A DNA stretch of 64,000 nt from Flavobacteriales bacterium (GTDB lineage: Bacteria; Bacteroidota; Bacteroidia; Flavobacteriales_F; PHOS-HE28). Within the stretch, counting starts at the first letter, position 1, and each line of letters starts with the position of its first letter. The notes beneath the pieces were generated by a model. The model searched no databases. It had not been told where the DNA came from and was given only the letters and a program-made list of their open reading frames with translations. The position numbers and the translations under genes are program-made. The stretch covers positions 214,873-278,872 of the forward strand of contig JADJLR010000006.1 of the NCBI GenBank assembly GCA_016710015.1, read 5' to 3'. Below, piece by piece: positions 9,296 through 18,644 of this stretch.

Positions 9296-10048
9296 TCATT
9301 TTGGGCAGGTCACCGTGTCGCTCACCACACGGTGAATGAAGAGGTACTCGTCCACGCCGTCGCCCTCCATGGCAGGCCCCATGGCCATGGAGCACTCAAC
9401 GCTGATGGTCCATGGTTCGCCCCCTTGCTTCACGCTGCGCGCATAGTGCCGCTCCAATTCCAAGGTGTTCAGGCTGCCGCCTTTCTCACCTTCATCGGTC
9501 CATTGCTCTCCGCCAGCACAGGGCCAATTGATGGATGTGCCGCATGGCTGGAAGCTCATGGCATCGGCCAGGTAGGTGAAAGTGCCCGTAAGGCGCATGC
9601 GCGGGATCTCATCGTGCAACTCGCCGGCGTGTTTCTCCAATATGTTGTTGAGCGAGGTCTTGGATGCTTCGCCCATCTCATCCACCTCCTCGATGCCGTT
9701 GCCGGTATACTTCCAGAAGTCCGACTTGTCGGTTCCGGTGTCGATCGTCATCAGCCCGTTCACCACATGCCATTTGCCGATCGTACCGAAGGCCATGCTG
9801 TCCATATCGTTGTAGCGTTGGCGAAGGACGAAGGTGCTATCGTTGCGCACCCAGAGCTGCATGGCGATATCGGGGCGGCCGATAGAGGGCAACGTGCCAT
9901 CGTAATAACCGGACCATTCCGCCTGTATCGCTGGTGAGGTTGTACTGTCCGTCGTTGGAACATCAGCACTTTCGACCGAAGGCGTGTCACTGCCGCACGA
10001 TGCCAGCAAAGCACCGCAAAGTAGAAGAGGGAGTGTTCTTGTTCGCAT
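9296..10048 (-). CDS. Lipoprotein, NlpE-like N-terminal domain
   Basis: 250 residues from the ATG at 10048, which directly precedes a lipoprotein signal (LPLLLCGALLASCGSD, lipobox LASC). Residues ~40-120 (YYDGTLPSIG..., then ...GTIGKWHVVNGLMTI) follow the pattern of the NlpE/copper-resistance N-terminal domain: a YxGTLP start, a long strand with TFVLRQRY, and a GxW turn. The NlpE CxxC is replaced by SIGRPD. The C-terminal half is less familiar. Likely lipid-anchored in an outer-envelope membrane; an envelope-stress role is only inference. Confidence 0.6.
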   Translation of the reverse strand: MRTRTLPLLLCGALLASCGSDTPSVESADVPTTDSTTSPAIQAEWSGYYDGTLPSIGRPDIAMQLWVRNDSTFVLRQRYNDMDSMAFGTIGKWHVVNGLMTIDTGTDKSDFWKYTGNGIEEVDEMGEASKTSLNNILEKHAGELHDEIPRMRLTGTFTYLADAMSFQPCGTSINWPCAGGEQWTDEGEKGGSLNTLELERHYARSVKQGGEPWTISVECSMAMGPAMEGDGVDEYLFIHRVVSDTVTCPK

Positions 10049-10087
10049 GATCCAGGTATCGAATGTAGCATGCGACCTTTGCCCTGT

Positions 10088-10801
10088 ATGACCCCGGTCC
10101 TCTCCGCTTTCTTCTTCGGCAGTGTCGAACACTACCGCTTGTTCGCTCAACATCCGAAGGTGATCATCGATATCGGCGAGCATTACGAGCGGCAGAGCTA
10201 CCGTACGCGCACCAGCATCGTCGGTCCCAACGGCAAGCAGGATCTGGTGGTGCAGATCGCACGGCGCTCTGACGTTTTCGCAGGGCTACAGCGGCCCAAG
10301 GGTGTGAAGATGCCGATGCATACCGTTGGCCTCAGTTACGTGGAGACCTGGCCGCAACAACACGTGCATGCCATTCGTAGTGCCTACGGGAACACGCCGT
10401 GGTACATCCACTACATCGACGAGATCGAAGCGGTGGTGCTGAAGCGGTACGAAAGGCTGGTGGATCTGGATCTGGCAACGATGCGGCTGGGGATGAAATG
10501 GCTCGGGTTGAAGACGGAGTTGGTGGTTGCTGAGGAGTACGTTGTCCAAGGCGCGTTGTCCGATGCCCTATGCGCCCCAAGCACCGACGCGGGCCGCATA
10601 GGACATCAGACATCGGACAACAAGCAGATCTTGGATCTCCGCACCACCCTCCACCCGAAGAAGCCACTTCCGCCTGCACTGACCGCAGCGCCCCCTTACC
10701 CACAGATCTTCGAAGACCGCCATGGCTTTGTGCCAAGACTCAGCGTGATCGACCTGGTGATGAATGCCGGCCCGGAGGCGCTTGCGATGATCCGAGCGTA
10801 G
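10088..10801 (+). CDS. WbqC-like family protein
   Basis: 237 residues. The N-terminus (SAFFFGSVEHYRLFAQ, then DIGEHYERQSYRTRTSI) and the segment QHVHAIRSAYGNTPWYIHY match the WbqC family, widespread in Bacteroidota and often near surface polysaccharide or lipoprotein genes; its biochemical role is not established. The start was set at MTPVLSAFF; an ATG 18 bases earlier is possible. Divergent from the NlpE-like lipoprotein with a ~40 bp gap. The C-terminal third is rich in Pro/Thr and more variable. Confidence 0.8.
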   Translation: MTPVLSAFFFGSVEHYRLFAQHPKVIIDIGEHYERQSYRTRTSIVGPNGKQDLVVQIARRSDVFAGLQRPKGVKMPMHTVGLSYVETWPQQHVHAIRSAYGNTPWYIHYIDEIEAVVLKRYERLVDLDLATMRLGMKWLGLKTELVVAEEYVVQGALSDALCAPSTDAGRIGHQTSDNKQILDLRTTLHPKKPLPPALTAAPPYPQIFEDRHGFVPRLSVIDLVMNAGPEALAMIRA

Positions 10802-11046
10802 TTGCTCAGGTGCGCATGATGCGCTGTTTCGATACCTCCTCTCCTTCTGCATCCGCAGATCATGAATGCCGCGAGGTAGAGGCTTGCGGTCGATAATAGC
10901 GTTCACTAGGACATAGCGTGTTGCGCACACCACCTGTCCGTGTGCATCCACGATCATGGCAATGCCATTGGTCCAGGCACCATTCTGTTGGGGGAATACG
11001 TGTACGCCCCTCTACGCGTGTCGTCCTTGAAAAATTGACCCGGGTG

Positions 11047-11055
11047 TATATTGCG
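11047..11055 (+). promoter_or_regulatory. Promoter-like TATATTGCG
   Basis: TATATTGCG ends 16 bases before the ATG at 11072. It resembles the Bacteroidota -7 element TAnnTTTG, and the same nine bases occur 5 bases before the ATG at 52561. No clear -33 element was found. Confidence 0.35.
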
Positions 11056-11071
11056 AATTCATACATCCACC

Positions 11072-11488
11072 ATGACAGTTGAACCTCGCGAGATCCGAAC
11101 CAGTGTAGCTGTACTCAAACGGTTGCGTCCCGATCACGTCGAAGTGACCTATGATCCGGGTTGTGTGTTGAGTACAGGAGCTTTGAAGGAGGTGCAACAG
11201 GCGCGCCGCGACTTGATGGGGAACGCACCATACTGCATGCTCAGCATCATACCTGAGGACGTGGACTATGAATTGTCCGCGATGAATGTCGATCACTTGG
11301 CTGTGGACCGCAAGGAAGGTGCATTGTTGGCCATCGCTGTGGTGGTCCATGCGAACATGATGGAGATGGTGCTGAAACTCTACTTCTCCTACTATCCGCA
11401 ACTCAGTCGTATCAAAGTGACACCGGACGAAGCCGAAGCGCGTGGATGGCTGAGTGCCCAGATGAAGGAATTGTCACGGACGGGTTAG
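11072..11488 (+). CDS. Small soluble protein, STAS/SEC14-like fold suspected
   Basis: 138 residues starting at MTVEPREIRTS, preferred over a TTG 21 bases upstream. No signal peptide or membrane span. The pattern (DHVEVTYDPG..LSTGALKEVQQARRDL...YCMLSIIPEDVDYEL..., then a helix with MMEMVLKLYFSYYPQ) resembles small Bacteroidota cytoplasmic proteins of the STAS/SEC14-like type, with a strand-helix layout and a helix carrying a cryptic status residue. The family assignment is a pattern judgement only; function unknown. Confidence 0.55.
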   Translation: MTVEPREIRTSVAVLKRLRPDHVEVTYDPGCVLSTGALKEVQQARRDLMGNAPYCMLSIIPEDVDYELSAMNVDHLAVDRKEGALLAIAVVVHANMMEMVLKLYFSYYPQLSRIKVTPDEAEARGWLSAQMKELSRTG

Positions 11489-11530
11489 TGGCTATTCTTT
11501 GACCCGATCTTCACGGTTCAGTTACCTCGC

Positions 11531-12703
11531 TTACAAGTAGCTCAACCACCACCACTGGCGGTTATTGCTCTTCCGCTTGTTGAACCACACGCACGCCGGA
11601 TAGAGCACCAACACCACACCGATCCAGACCAGGTACACGACAGGTAAGGAGAAACCGTAGCCTTTGAGCGACTCTGCGAACCACACCGGTTCATCCAGCA
11701 CCATGCTGTGCCAGCCAAAGCCCGTTCGTTCGGCAGCTCCCATCGCCAAGAGGTGGATCAGGTAAATATGCAGGATGTAGAAGAAGAACGGCACCCGACC
11801 GATCACGACCAACGCCGAAACGAACCAACCGTTCAACTTCTCCGCCCAGGCCAAGAATAGTATGGCCGGTCCGAGCGTCATTAGCAAGTAGAGCATGCTC
11901 GGTGGATATTTCTCAACGTTGAGGAACGAGAGCACCGAAAAGGCATCCGTTGTTTGCGCAGACCACGGGTTGGGATCGCCGTACTCGTTGGTCAGGCGAA
12001 AGATGAAGAAGAGCATGATCGCAGCCAAGCCCAGACGCGTGAGTATCCGACGACGCACTTCCATCGTGTAGCCCTTGGCGTAGAACTGCCCGAAGGCGTA
12101 ACCCAAGGCCATGGTGCCGATCCAGGGGATCAAGGGATAGGCGAAGAAGATCGTGTGGTCACCGACCTCCAGCGCTCCATGCGCATGCAACACACTCCAC
12201 CACCAAGCACCGTCGAACGTCAAGCCATCCAACGCATTGTGGCCGAAGACCAGGATCGCACCGATCAGTGTGATCCACCGCAACGGCAAATGCACCAAAG
12301 CCGCCAACACCACCATGCCGATGCCGATCGACCAGATCACTTGCAGGCCGAAAATGGGATACGTGGGGTTGAACATCCAGCCGAAGCTGACGATGAAGAA
12401 TTCCACCGCGATCAGCCACAATCCGCGTTTCAGCAGGAACATGGAGGCCTCCTTCGTACCCTTTCGCTGGTGGATCATCCACGCTGAGGTGCCCGCCAAG
12501 AACACGAAGACCGGCGCGCAATAATGCGTGATCCACCGCGTGAAGAACAGCGGAACATTCGTTGCGCTCAAGTCGATCGGACTGAAGAGGAACGCATCCG
12601 CGTGGAAGTAGTCGCGCACATGATCCAGCGCCATGATCACCATCACGATACCGCGCAGTAGATCAATGGATATGAAGCGCGGTGCGGTGAGGGACTTGGC
12701 CAT
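11531..12703 (-). CDS. Heparan-alpha-glucosaminide N-acetyltransferase-like membrane protein
   Basis: 390 residues with about ten hydrophobic helices. The N-terminus RFISIDLLRGIVMVIMALDHVRD is the hallmark of the DUF1624/HGSNAT catalytic family, in which a conserved Asp and His (here in ALDHVRD) are thought to take part in transmembrane acetyl transfer. APVFVFLAGTSAWM is also typical. The substrate is unknown; envelope glycan acetylation is a reasonable inference. It faces the secreted propeller gene at 12943 across a 239 bp gap in which I see nothing. Confidence 0.82.
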   Translation of the reverse strand: MAKSLTAPRFISIDLLRGIVMVIMALDHVRDYFHADAFLFSPIDLSATNVPLFFTRWITHYCAPVFVFLAGTSAWMIHQRKGTKEASMFLLKRGLWLIAVEFFIVSFGWMFNPTYPIFGLQVIWSIGIGMVVLAALVHLPLRWITLIGAILVFGHNALDGLTFDGAWWWSVLHAHGALEVGDHTIFFAYPLIPWIGTMALGYAFGQFYAKGYTMEVRRRILTRLGLAAIMLFFIFRLTNEYGDPNPWSAQTTDAFSVLSFLNVEKYPPSMLYLLMTLGPAILFLAWAEKLNGWFVSALVVIGRVPFFFYILHIYLIHLLAMGAAERTGFGWHSMVLDEPVWFAESLKGYGFSLPVVYLVWIGVVLVLYPACVWFNKRKSNNRQWWWLSYL

Positions 12704-12942
12704 TCGGCCTACAACCTACGTCGTTCTCCGCATCCGTTCACGAGATGGTCGTCCTCCCTCCTGTTCTCGGACCCAACTCACTGGTCGGCGCATCGAAAGT
12801 CTATCCAGCTCTACTGTAGCGGGCATTCCTCGGATCGGCACGACTCTTGACGAACAGAGTCCTTCATCCGTGACCATACATTGTAGGGTCTCACGGTCCG
12901 ATCGAGACACCTCGTTCTACCTTGAAAACGAATTCTTGCATC

Positions 12943-14910
12943 ATGCTCCGACCCTACACCATCGCTATTTCTTTCTTGTCCATTGTCTTGTCCGCTGTGG
13001 CATCCATCACGATCGCACAGACCGCTCCTGTCTGGGAAACGAGTCCGGGAGGCGGCATCTCATGGATGCGGACCACCAGTACGGGCAATTTGTTGGTATG
13101 TACGTCCGAAGGCTTGAAGGGATTGGACCCGGAGAGCGGCGCGATCTCCTGGACCGTAAAGGAATTGGCCAACGCTCCGGAGGCCGGCTACCAAGAGATC
13201 AACGGTACGCCCTTCATCAGCCTTGCCCCAACAGGTGCACCGGAAGATCTGGTGATCATGGAACCGTTCTCGGGCAATGTCGTCTTCAACAGTAAGGAAG
13301 CCGGCATTTCCAAGATCGTCAATAGGTACTTCTTGTACCCGAACAACGCGATCGTGGTCGTCGGGCAAAAGGCCGACAAGTCCGCCGCCATGGCATGTGT
13401 GGACATGGGAACGGGTAAGGTCCGCTGGACCAAGGATGACAAGTTCAGTCGCCTGCTGGCCTGTAACAGCGTTGGGCCGGACGAGCTGGTGCTGAGCACG
13501 CTGTTCTTCGCCTACAAGATCAATACGACAACGGGTGATGAGGTCTGGAAGAAATGCCCCGACCCCGGTTTTGAAAAGGCATCCGGTCTGATGGCCTTGC
13601 TGGACAAGGGCGGTGCCAACCTCGGCGGCTTGGCCGAAGGGATCGGTGGTGTGTTCGTCACCACGCCTTTTGCGCCCGGACTCTGTTTCATGGGCATGCA
13701 ATCCAGCCAGAAGAGCGAAAAGACGGACAGCCAGGGGAAGAAGACGGTGACGGTGACCTACAAGACCTTCATCAATGCGTTCCACATCAGCGATGGATCC
13801 TATGCCTGGGCAACCCCTTTGGAGATGCAACAGCAACTCGGTGCCATCGTACCGATGGAACGCGGGCTGTTGATCGGCGCAGGGGACAAGCGGTCCGTGG
13901 ACCTGCTGGACTACAAGACCGGCGATGGCATCTGGGGCAAGAAGGGAAAAGGGATCAATGTGAAAGGGATCCTCAGTGGCGCGGTGGCCGTAGGCGATCG
14001 AATGCTATTGACCAGCGGCGGCAGCGATGGTGTGGTGATGCTGATCGATGCCATGGGCATGGAAGTATGGAAGAAGCCCGTGAAACTGGATGGCGTGGTG
14101 AAGAGCGTGACCCTGCTGAGTGGCGATGTATTGCTCGCGAGCGAACAGGAAGTGGAGGTCGTGGACATGACGACCGGTTCGAGCCGTTTGGACAAGACCA
14201 TACAAGGCGGTGCCGGTCTGGTCGCCACGGGTGGAGGACTCACCTACATCTTCAACACGAAGGATGGACTTCTGCATGCCGTCTCGAAGGACGGTGGAGC
14301 GGCCAAGGCCGTCAGTTCAGTCCCCTTGAAATTCGAGGGCAAGGAGGATCCCACCACCATGGAATACACCGAGAACGGATTGGTGATCACATCCGACCAG
14401 AACATGGCATTGATCGGCACCGATGGTGGTTTGAAGTACCAGAAGTATTTCCCCGCGCCTCGTGAAAGTGGCTTGGTGCGTGCGCTCAAGTACGCGAGTG
14501 CGATCCGCGCGGCATACTACGCGGCAGCGTTCGGATACACCAGCGCGGCCTTCGGTGCCGCCAGCCAGAGCATCCAGGTGCAGGATGCCAACAGCGCCAT
14601 GGCACGTGACATCACCGGTGCGGTGAGCGATATGTATGGCGAGGGTTCCAAGTCGGCCATGGCCGCAACGGATAAGTTCATGCAAGAGGCGAACGCCCGC
14701 TTCAAGGCGACCACCAGCACCAACGCGATCCACTTCATGCTCAGCGAAGTCGGCAAAGGGACCTACGCGCTACAAGGCATGAACAAGGCCGACGGCTCCA
14801 CCGCGAAGACCATTCCGCTCGGTTCCGACAAAACACCGATCTACGAAGTGGACGGATTCGACAATGCCGTATACCTCGCGAACGGATCCAAGGTGATGGG
14901 ATTTCGGTAG
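12943..14910 (+). CDS. Large secreted PQQ-like propeller protein
   Basis: 655 residues from the ATG at 12943, followed by a signal peptide (IAISFLSIVLSAVASITIAQ). Propeller repeats include LDPESGAISWTVK, DMGTGKVRWTKDD, NTTTGDEVWKKCP and ISDGSYAWATP. After the propeller comes an Ala-rich helical region (~residues 500-570, RAAYYAAAFGYTSAAFG), then a short terminal domain with further blade-like strands. Same family type as the protein at 7595 but longer. A role in envelope assembly or extracellular binding is inferred only. Confidence 0.75.
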   Translation: MLRPYTIAISFLSIVLSAVASITIAQTAPVWETSPGGGISWMRTTSTGNLLVCTSEGLKGLDPESGAISWTVKELANAPEAGYQEINGTPFISLAPTGAPEDLVIMEPFSGNVVFNSKEAGISKIVNRYFLYPNNAIVVVGQKADKSAAMACVDMGTGKVRWTKDDKFSRLLACNSVGPDELVLSTLFFAYKINTTTGDEVWKKCPDPGFEKASGLMALLDKGGANLGGLAEGIGGVFVTTPFAPGLCFMGMQSSQKSEKTDSQGKKTVTVTYKTFINAFHISDGSYAWATPLEMQQQLGAIVPMERGLLIGAGDKRSVDLLDYKTGDGIWGKKGKGINVKGILSGAVAVGDRMLLTSGGSDGVVMLIDAMGMEVWKKPVKLDGVVKSVTLLSGDVLLASEQEVEVVDMTTGSSRLDKTIQGGAGLVATGGGLTYIFNTKDGLLHAVSKDGGAAKAVSSVPLKFEGKEDPTTMEYTENGLVITSDQNMALIGTDGGLKYQKYFPAPRESGLVRALKYASAIRAAYYAAAFGYTSAAFGAASQSIQVQDANSAMARDITGAVSDMYGEGSKSAMAATDKFMQEANARFKATTSTNAIHFMLSEVGKGTYALQGMNKADGSTAKTIPLGSDKTPIYEVDGFDNAVYLANGSKVMGFR

Positions 14911-15010
14911 CCAAGGCCAGCACCCCGATAGCACAATACGCCACTAGAGTAGCCATTGTGTGCCCATGATGCGTTCACTCACCCGGGCAACATTGGCTAT
15001 GCCTTGATCG

Positions 15011-15268
15011 GTGGGAACCTCGCTCCTGCTCACCCTCCTCTACTTCATCGATGAAGGATGCGATTCGTTGGAAGGCCTGTTGATCGCCGGCAAAGCGCTC
15101 GTCATGAGCATCTACCTCGTTGGGATACTGCTCGGTATGATCACCATGGCTAGGCTATTTGCAACGCGATGTCCGGGAGTAGGTCGAACCGTGTCCGTGA
15201 TCGGTTCAGGCTCACTGCTCGGTTTACGTATCGGCTTGTTGCTGATCGTTGGACCGGGGGCCGCGTGA
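15011..15268 (+). CDS. Small membrane protein, possibly truncated by a stop
   Basis: 85 residues from a GTG, with two hydrophobic helices (LLLTLLYFI and ALVMSIYLVGILLGMITMA) and a hydrophobic C-terminus. In the same frame an ATG at 14967 starts MMRSLTRATLAMP and is stopped by a TGA immediately before this GTG, so the real gene may begin at 14967 and carry a nonsense change. No family recognised. Confidence 0.4.
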   Translation: MGTSLLLTLLYFIDEGCDSLEGLLIAGKALVMSIYLVGILLGMITMARLFATRCPGVGRTVSVIGSGSLLGLRIGLLLIVGPGAA

Positions 15269-15480
15269 CAGATCGGCTAGGCGTAGTGCCGACCGCTATC
15301 GGGGCTGCTTTCCACTCCACATGCACCAGAGCGTAGTTATGGCAAATTCGCGTGTCCCTCCTTGGTGAACCTCCCCTGCTTTCCCTTCATCGCCAGCACA
15401 CAAAGCACCGTGATCGCCTACCTGAGCAAATGCCGATCCAATAAGGCAAGCATCGATGCCATGGTGAATGTCGGCGCTTC

Positions 15481-16302
15481 CTAGTATTTCTTCAGTTTCA
15501 GCAATACCCCTTTGCTCGAGATCACACCGCCTTTGCCGGGTCGCACTTCGTCGATCACATCCACCAAGGAGATCCGTCTTCCACCTTCATAGACGTTGAA
15601 GGCACAACCCAGCTGGCCGCACCAGAATCCGCACGAGTACGTGACGATGGTGCCCAGCTGGCCATCGCCGTTCAAGTCGCACCTTGCCAAGCGGACATTG
15701 CATGGCATGTTCGCTGCCTGTTCGGCCTGATCGTACACGGTCATCTTCTTATTCGCCTTGATCTTCTTCAGACCGTTCTTCCAATCGTCCGGCGCATCTT
15801 CCCAGACCTTCCAATCGAACGCTCCGGTGCTTTCCTCGGCTGGTGGCTCCGGATCCGTATCACCTTGCATCACTTCATTGTCACGTACCCATTCGCGCAC
15901 GTCCTCGGGCAATGCGTCGATGGAGCCCTCACCTTCCCGGAACACCTCCACTTTGTACTTGATGCGCATCAACGCCATCAACTCGTCCTTCGCAAGGTCC
16001 ACGTAGAAGGCGCTGCCGTATTCATCGCAGAAATGCGAAACACAGCCCTCGGCGAAGAGTGTTTGCTCCTTCGGAGTCAACGGTCCTTCCGCATCCCAGT
16101 TCGTCATATAGGTCTCATAACGCCCACCCAATACCGCTTGCAGCCGTTGTTGCAGCGGTTGGCTGGCCAGTATGCTATCTCGCTTGGGATACTTCCCTTG
16201 TTCGCCCCATAGGTAGGCGAGTTCACTTCTCTTGGTCTCGTTGCAACCTCCGCATCCGATCAACATCGTCAGCGCAATGAACAGGGCGACTCGTTCCATC
16301 AT
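15481..16302 (-). CDS. Lipoprotein of unknown function
   Basis: 273 residues. The N-terminus MMERVALFIALTMLIGCGGC has a lipobox (LIGC) for lipid attachment. The middle is acidic (EEST.., YKVEVFREGEG). The C-terminal part has a calcium-loop-like CDLNGDGQLGT followed by a Cys-rich segment (YSCGFWCGQLGCAFNVY), which reads as a beta-rich domain such as those that follow a DxNGDG turn. No enzymatic motif seen. Stand-alone gene. Confidence 0.7.
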   Translation of the reverse strand: MMERVALFIALTMLIGCGGCNETKRSELAYLWGEQGKYPKRDSILASQPLQQRLQAVLGGRYETYMTNWDAEGPLTPKEQTLFAEGCVSHFCDEYGSAFYVDLAKDELMALMRIKYKVEVFREGEGSIDALPEDVREWVRDNEVMQGDTDPEPPAEESTGAFDWKVWEDAPDDWKNGLKKIKANKKMTVYDQAEQAANMPCNVRLARCDLNGDGQLGTIVTYSCGFWCGQLGCAFNVYEGGRRISLVDVIDEVRPGKGGVISSKGVLLKLKKY

Positions 16303-16425
16303 TCAATAGTTCGTACGACCAAAATAGGCATACCCCGGACCGAAGGACAAATGGATGGTCGATCTCTCCATACCCGATCATGGTCGGGTCGGAACCTGAG
16401 CGCACATGGTCCAGTTCTCGTCCTA

Positions 16426-17469
16426 CTACTCCTTGATGAAATGCACTGATCGCTCAGCCGCTGCGCTGGACCGCACGACGTATTGCCCCGGAGGAAGGTG
16501 AGCTACGCGCAGCTCCACTCCTCCTTGTTCCTGTCGTTGTTTCGCCGTCATGCGCTGCCCAAGGGCATTCAGGACTTGCACACTGCCGGGGTCATTGGTA
16601 CGCACGTGGAGTAGTGAGGTGGTCGGGTTGGGCCAAATGGAAAGTGCCGTTCCATACAGACCCAAGTGGATGGCTTGGACCGCCGTGATCTCCGCGCTAC
16701 CGTCCTCATCGATCTGCTGCAATCGGTAGTAGGAAGACCCTTGGATCGGTCGGTCGTCCACGGCTTGGTAGTTGATCGTGTGCTGGCTGTTCCCGGCACC
16801 TTGGACGAAAGCGATCTGCTCCCATTGATCGAGGTCCGTGCTGCGCTCCACCGAGAATCCGGCGTTGTTCTGCTCGGAGCCCGTCGCCCAATCCAACCGT
16901 ACGTGATCGTCCTCGGTACGGGCATCGAAATGCAGCATCTGTACCGGCAATGGGCTGGCTACGGAAATGTCGAAATCATCGAACAGCATACCCAAGGATA
17001 CGGTGAAGTTGGGCGTGATGCTTAGTGTATGGGACGTGGACTGGGCCGTGAATGTCAACTGTTCGCGCACCATGTTCCATCCACCGGTACGAGTGACCTC
17101 GGTGTACAAGACATCGTCGACCTGCACAGTGACTGATACCGAAGCGGGTGTGCCGCCAGATTGTCGACGTGTGGCATCGAATTCCAACAGATAGATGGCC
17201 CCTACCGTGAATCCGGTCAGGGTCTGGCACAGCATGCGGTCATCGGCCGTGGAGGCCGCGTTGATATGACCATCCACCTCAGCCACCTGATTGGAGCCCG
17301 TGCCGCCATAGACGCTTGCGGAGTTGATCTCCAGCGGGCAACCGCTCCAGCCGGTGGAACCGCTCTCGAACCCGGGGTTCACGAAGGACTGTCCCACACA
17401 CATCCCACTGATGGATACGGCCGCCAACAAGAGGCTGAGGCCGAGCGATCCTTTCAAAGTCTGATCCAT
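16426..17469 (-). CDS. T9SS-exported surface protein with carbohydrate-binding-like domain
   Basis: 347 residues. A signal peptide is followed by a jelly-roll-like segment (FVNPGFESGSTGWSG ... DDFDIS, residues ~30-165) of the CBM4/9 or discoidin type, then an FN3-like linker (RLDWATGSEQNNAGFSVERS), then a type A sorting domain (LSIWPNPTTSLLHVRT ... LPPGQYVVRSS) ending HFIKE. It should be exported through the outer membrane by the type IX system and anchored or released. The ligand is unknown. Just downstream of the 17.5-18.4 kb repeat array on the other strand. Confidence 0.85.
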   Translation of the reverse strand: MDQTLKGSLGLSLLLAAVSISGMCVGQSFVNPGFESGSTGWSGCPLEINSASVYGGTGSNQVAEVDGHINAASTADDRMLCQTLTGFTVGAIYLLEFDATRRQSGGTPASVSVTVQVDDVLYTEVTRTGGWNMVREQLTFTAQSTSHTLSITPNFTVSLGMLFDDFDISVASPLPVQMLHFDARTEDDHVRLDWATGSEQNNAGFSVERSTDLDQWEQIAFVQGAGNSQHTINYQAVDDRPIQGSSYYRLQQIDEDGSAEITAVQAIHLGLYGTALSIWPNPTTSLLHVRTNDPGSVQVLNALGQRMTAKQRQEQGGVELRVAHLPPGQYVVRSSAAAERSVHFIKE

Positions 17470-17587
17470 TCGCGCTTCTACGGTTCTTGGACCAGAAAGG
17501 ATGCCATACCGCTGGGCACACGTTGGCCCTGCTCCACAGAAAAGGAGACCATCCGCAGATGTTATCGATGAAAGCCGAATACGGCAG

Positions 17588-18449
17588 AAGAACTATCCGC
17601 CTACGTCACCGATGAGATCCAACTGCCGCAGAAGGACTATCCACAGATGTCACAGATGACGCAGATGAAATACAAACGCCGCTGAAAAATTATCCACCGA
17701 CGTCACCGATGAGATCCAACTGCCGCAGAAGGACTATCCACAGATGTCACAGACGACGCAGATGAAATACAAACGCCGCTGAAAAATTATCCACCGACGT
17801 CACCGATGAGTCCAACTGCCGCAGAAGGACTATCCACAGATGTCACAGACGACGCAGATGAAATACAAACGCCGCTGAAAATTATCCGCCTACGTCACCG
17901 ATGAGATCCAACTGCCGCAGAAGGACTATCCACAGATGTCACAGATGACGCAGATGAAATACAAACGCCGCTGAAAAATTATCCACCGACGTCACCGATG
18001 ATCCAACTGCCGCAGAAGGACTATCCACAGATGTCACAGACGACGCAGATGAAATACAAACGCCGCTGAAAAATTATCCACCGACGTCACCGATGAGTCC
18101 AACTGCCGCAGAAGGACTATCCACAGATGTCACAGACGACGCAGATGAAATACAAACGCCGCTGAAAATTATCCGCCGACGTCACCGATGAGATCCAACT
18201 GCCGCAGAAGGACTATCCACAGATGTCACAGATGACGCAGATGAAATACAAACGCCGCTGAAAAATTATCCGCCTACGTCACCGATGAGATCCAACTGCC
18301 GCAGAAGGACTATCCACAGATGACGCAGATGATGCAGATGAAATACAAACGCCGCTGAAAAATTATCCACCGACGTCACCGATGAGATCCAACTGCCGCA
18401 GAAGGACTATCCACAGATGACGCAGATGAAGTACAAATGCCGCTCCTTG
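17588..18449 (+). repeat. Tandem array, nine ~96 bp units
   Basis: Units begin near 17588, 17684, 17781, 17877, 17973, 18068, 18164, 18260 and 18357 (steps of 95-97). Each unit is two diverged half-units that both start TATCC: one continues (A/G)CCGACGTCACCGATGAG, the other ACAGATGTCACAGATGACG, ending AAATACAAACGCCGCT. TTATCCACC and CTATCCACA, each one base from the TTATCCACA DnaA-box consensus, recur with the unit. The last unit is truncated and changes to ...AAATGCCGCTCC. Nothing in it looks protein-coding. Confidence 0.9.
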
Positions 18450-18519
18450 GACTATCCGTGAGACCGGCGACAACTAAGTCCTCCCCTCGATCCCAGCCCG
18501 TCCATCTTCCGCATTCATC

Positions 18520-18612
18520 CCGCTAAGACGGGACAGGTCCTGTGTCATCTGCGGCCCCTCCATCTCAGCCCGCCCATCATCCGCATTCATCGGTGTCATC
18601 TGCGGAAATAAC
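18520..18612 (-). repeat. Inverted, degenerate copies of the array core
   Basis: Two segments read TGTGTCATCTGCGG and GGTGTCATCTGCGGAAATAAC, the reverse complement of the CCGCAGATGACACAG core of the arrays, each beside a CCCATC/CCGCATTCATC block. They sit between array 1 and the GxxExxY gene, so the repeats face each other around that gene. Confidence 0.6.
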
Positions 18613-18644
18613 CCTTGCGAGTCGCATTCACCAGTGGACAGCCC

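Noticed and set aside
10802..11046. Coding-like minus-strand stretch (MIVDAHGQVVCATRYVLV)
   Set aside because: A short frame with some protein character but no start context, no family, and it runs on into the antisense of the WbqC-like gene.
15365..15484. 39-codon frame from a GTG (VNLPCFPFIASTQS...)
   Set aside because: Codon use looks partly coding, but it is short, has no ATG, and its stop overlaps the end of the convergent lipoprotein gene. It may be a gene fragment, but I cannot show it.
17588..18449. Array 1 as a CRISPR
   Set aside because: Units are ~96 bp and repeat throughout; there are no unique spacers of constant length and no cas genes in the window.
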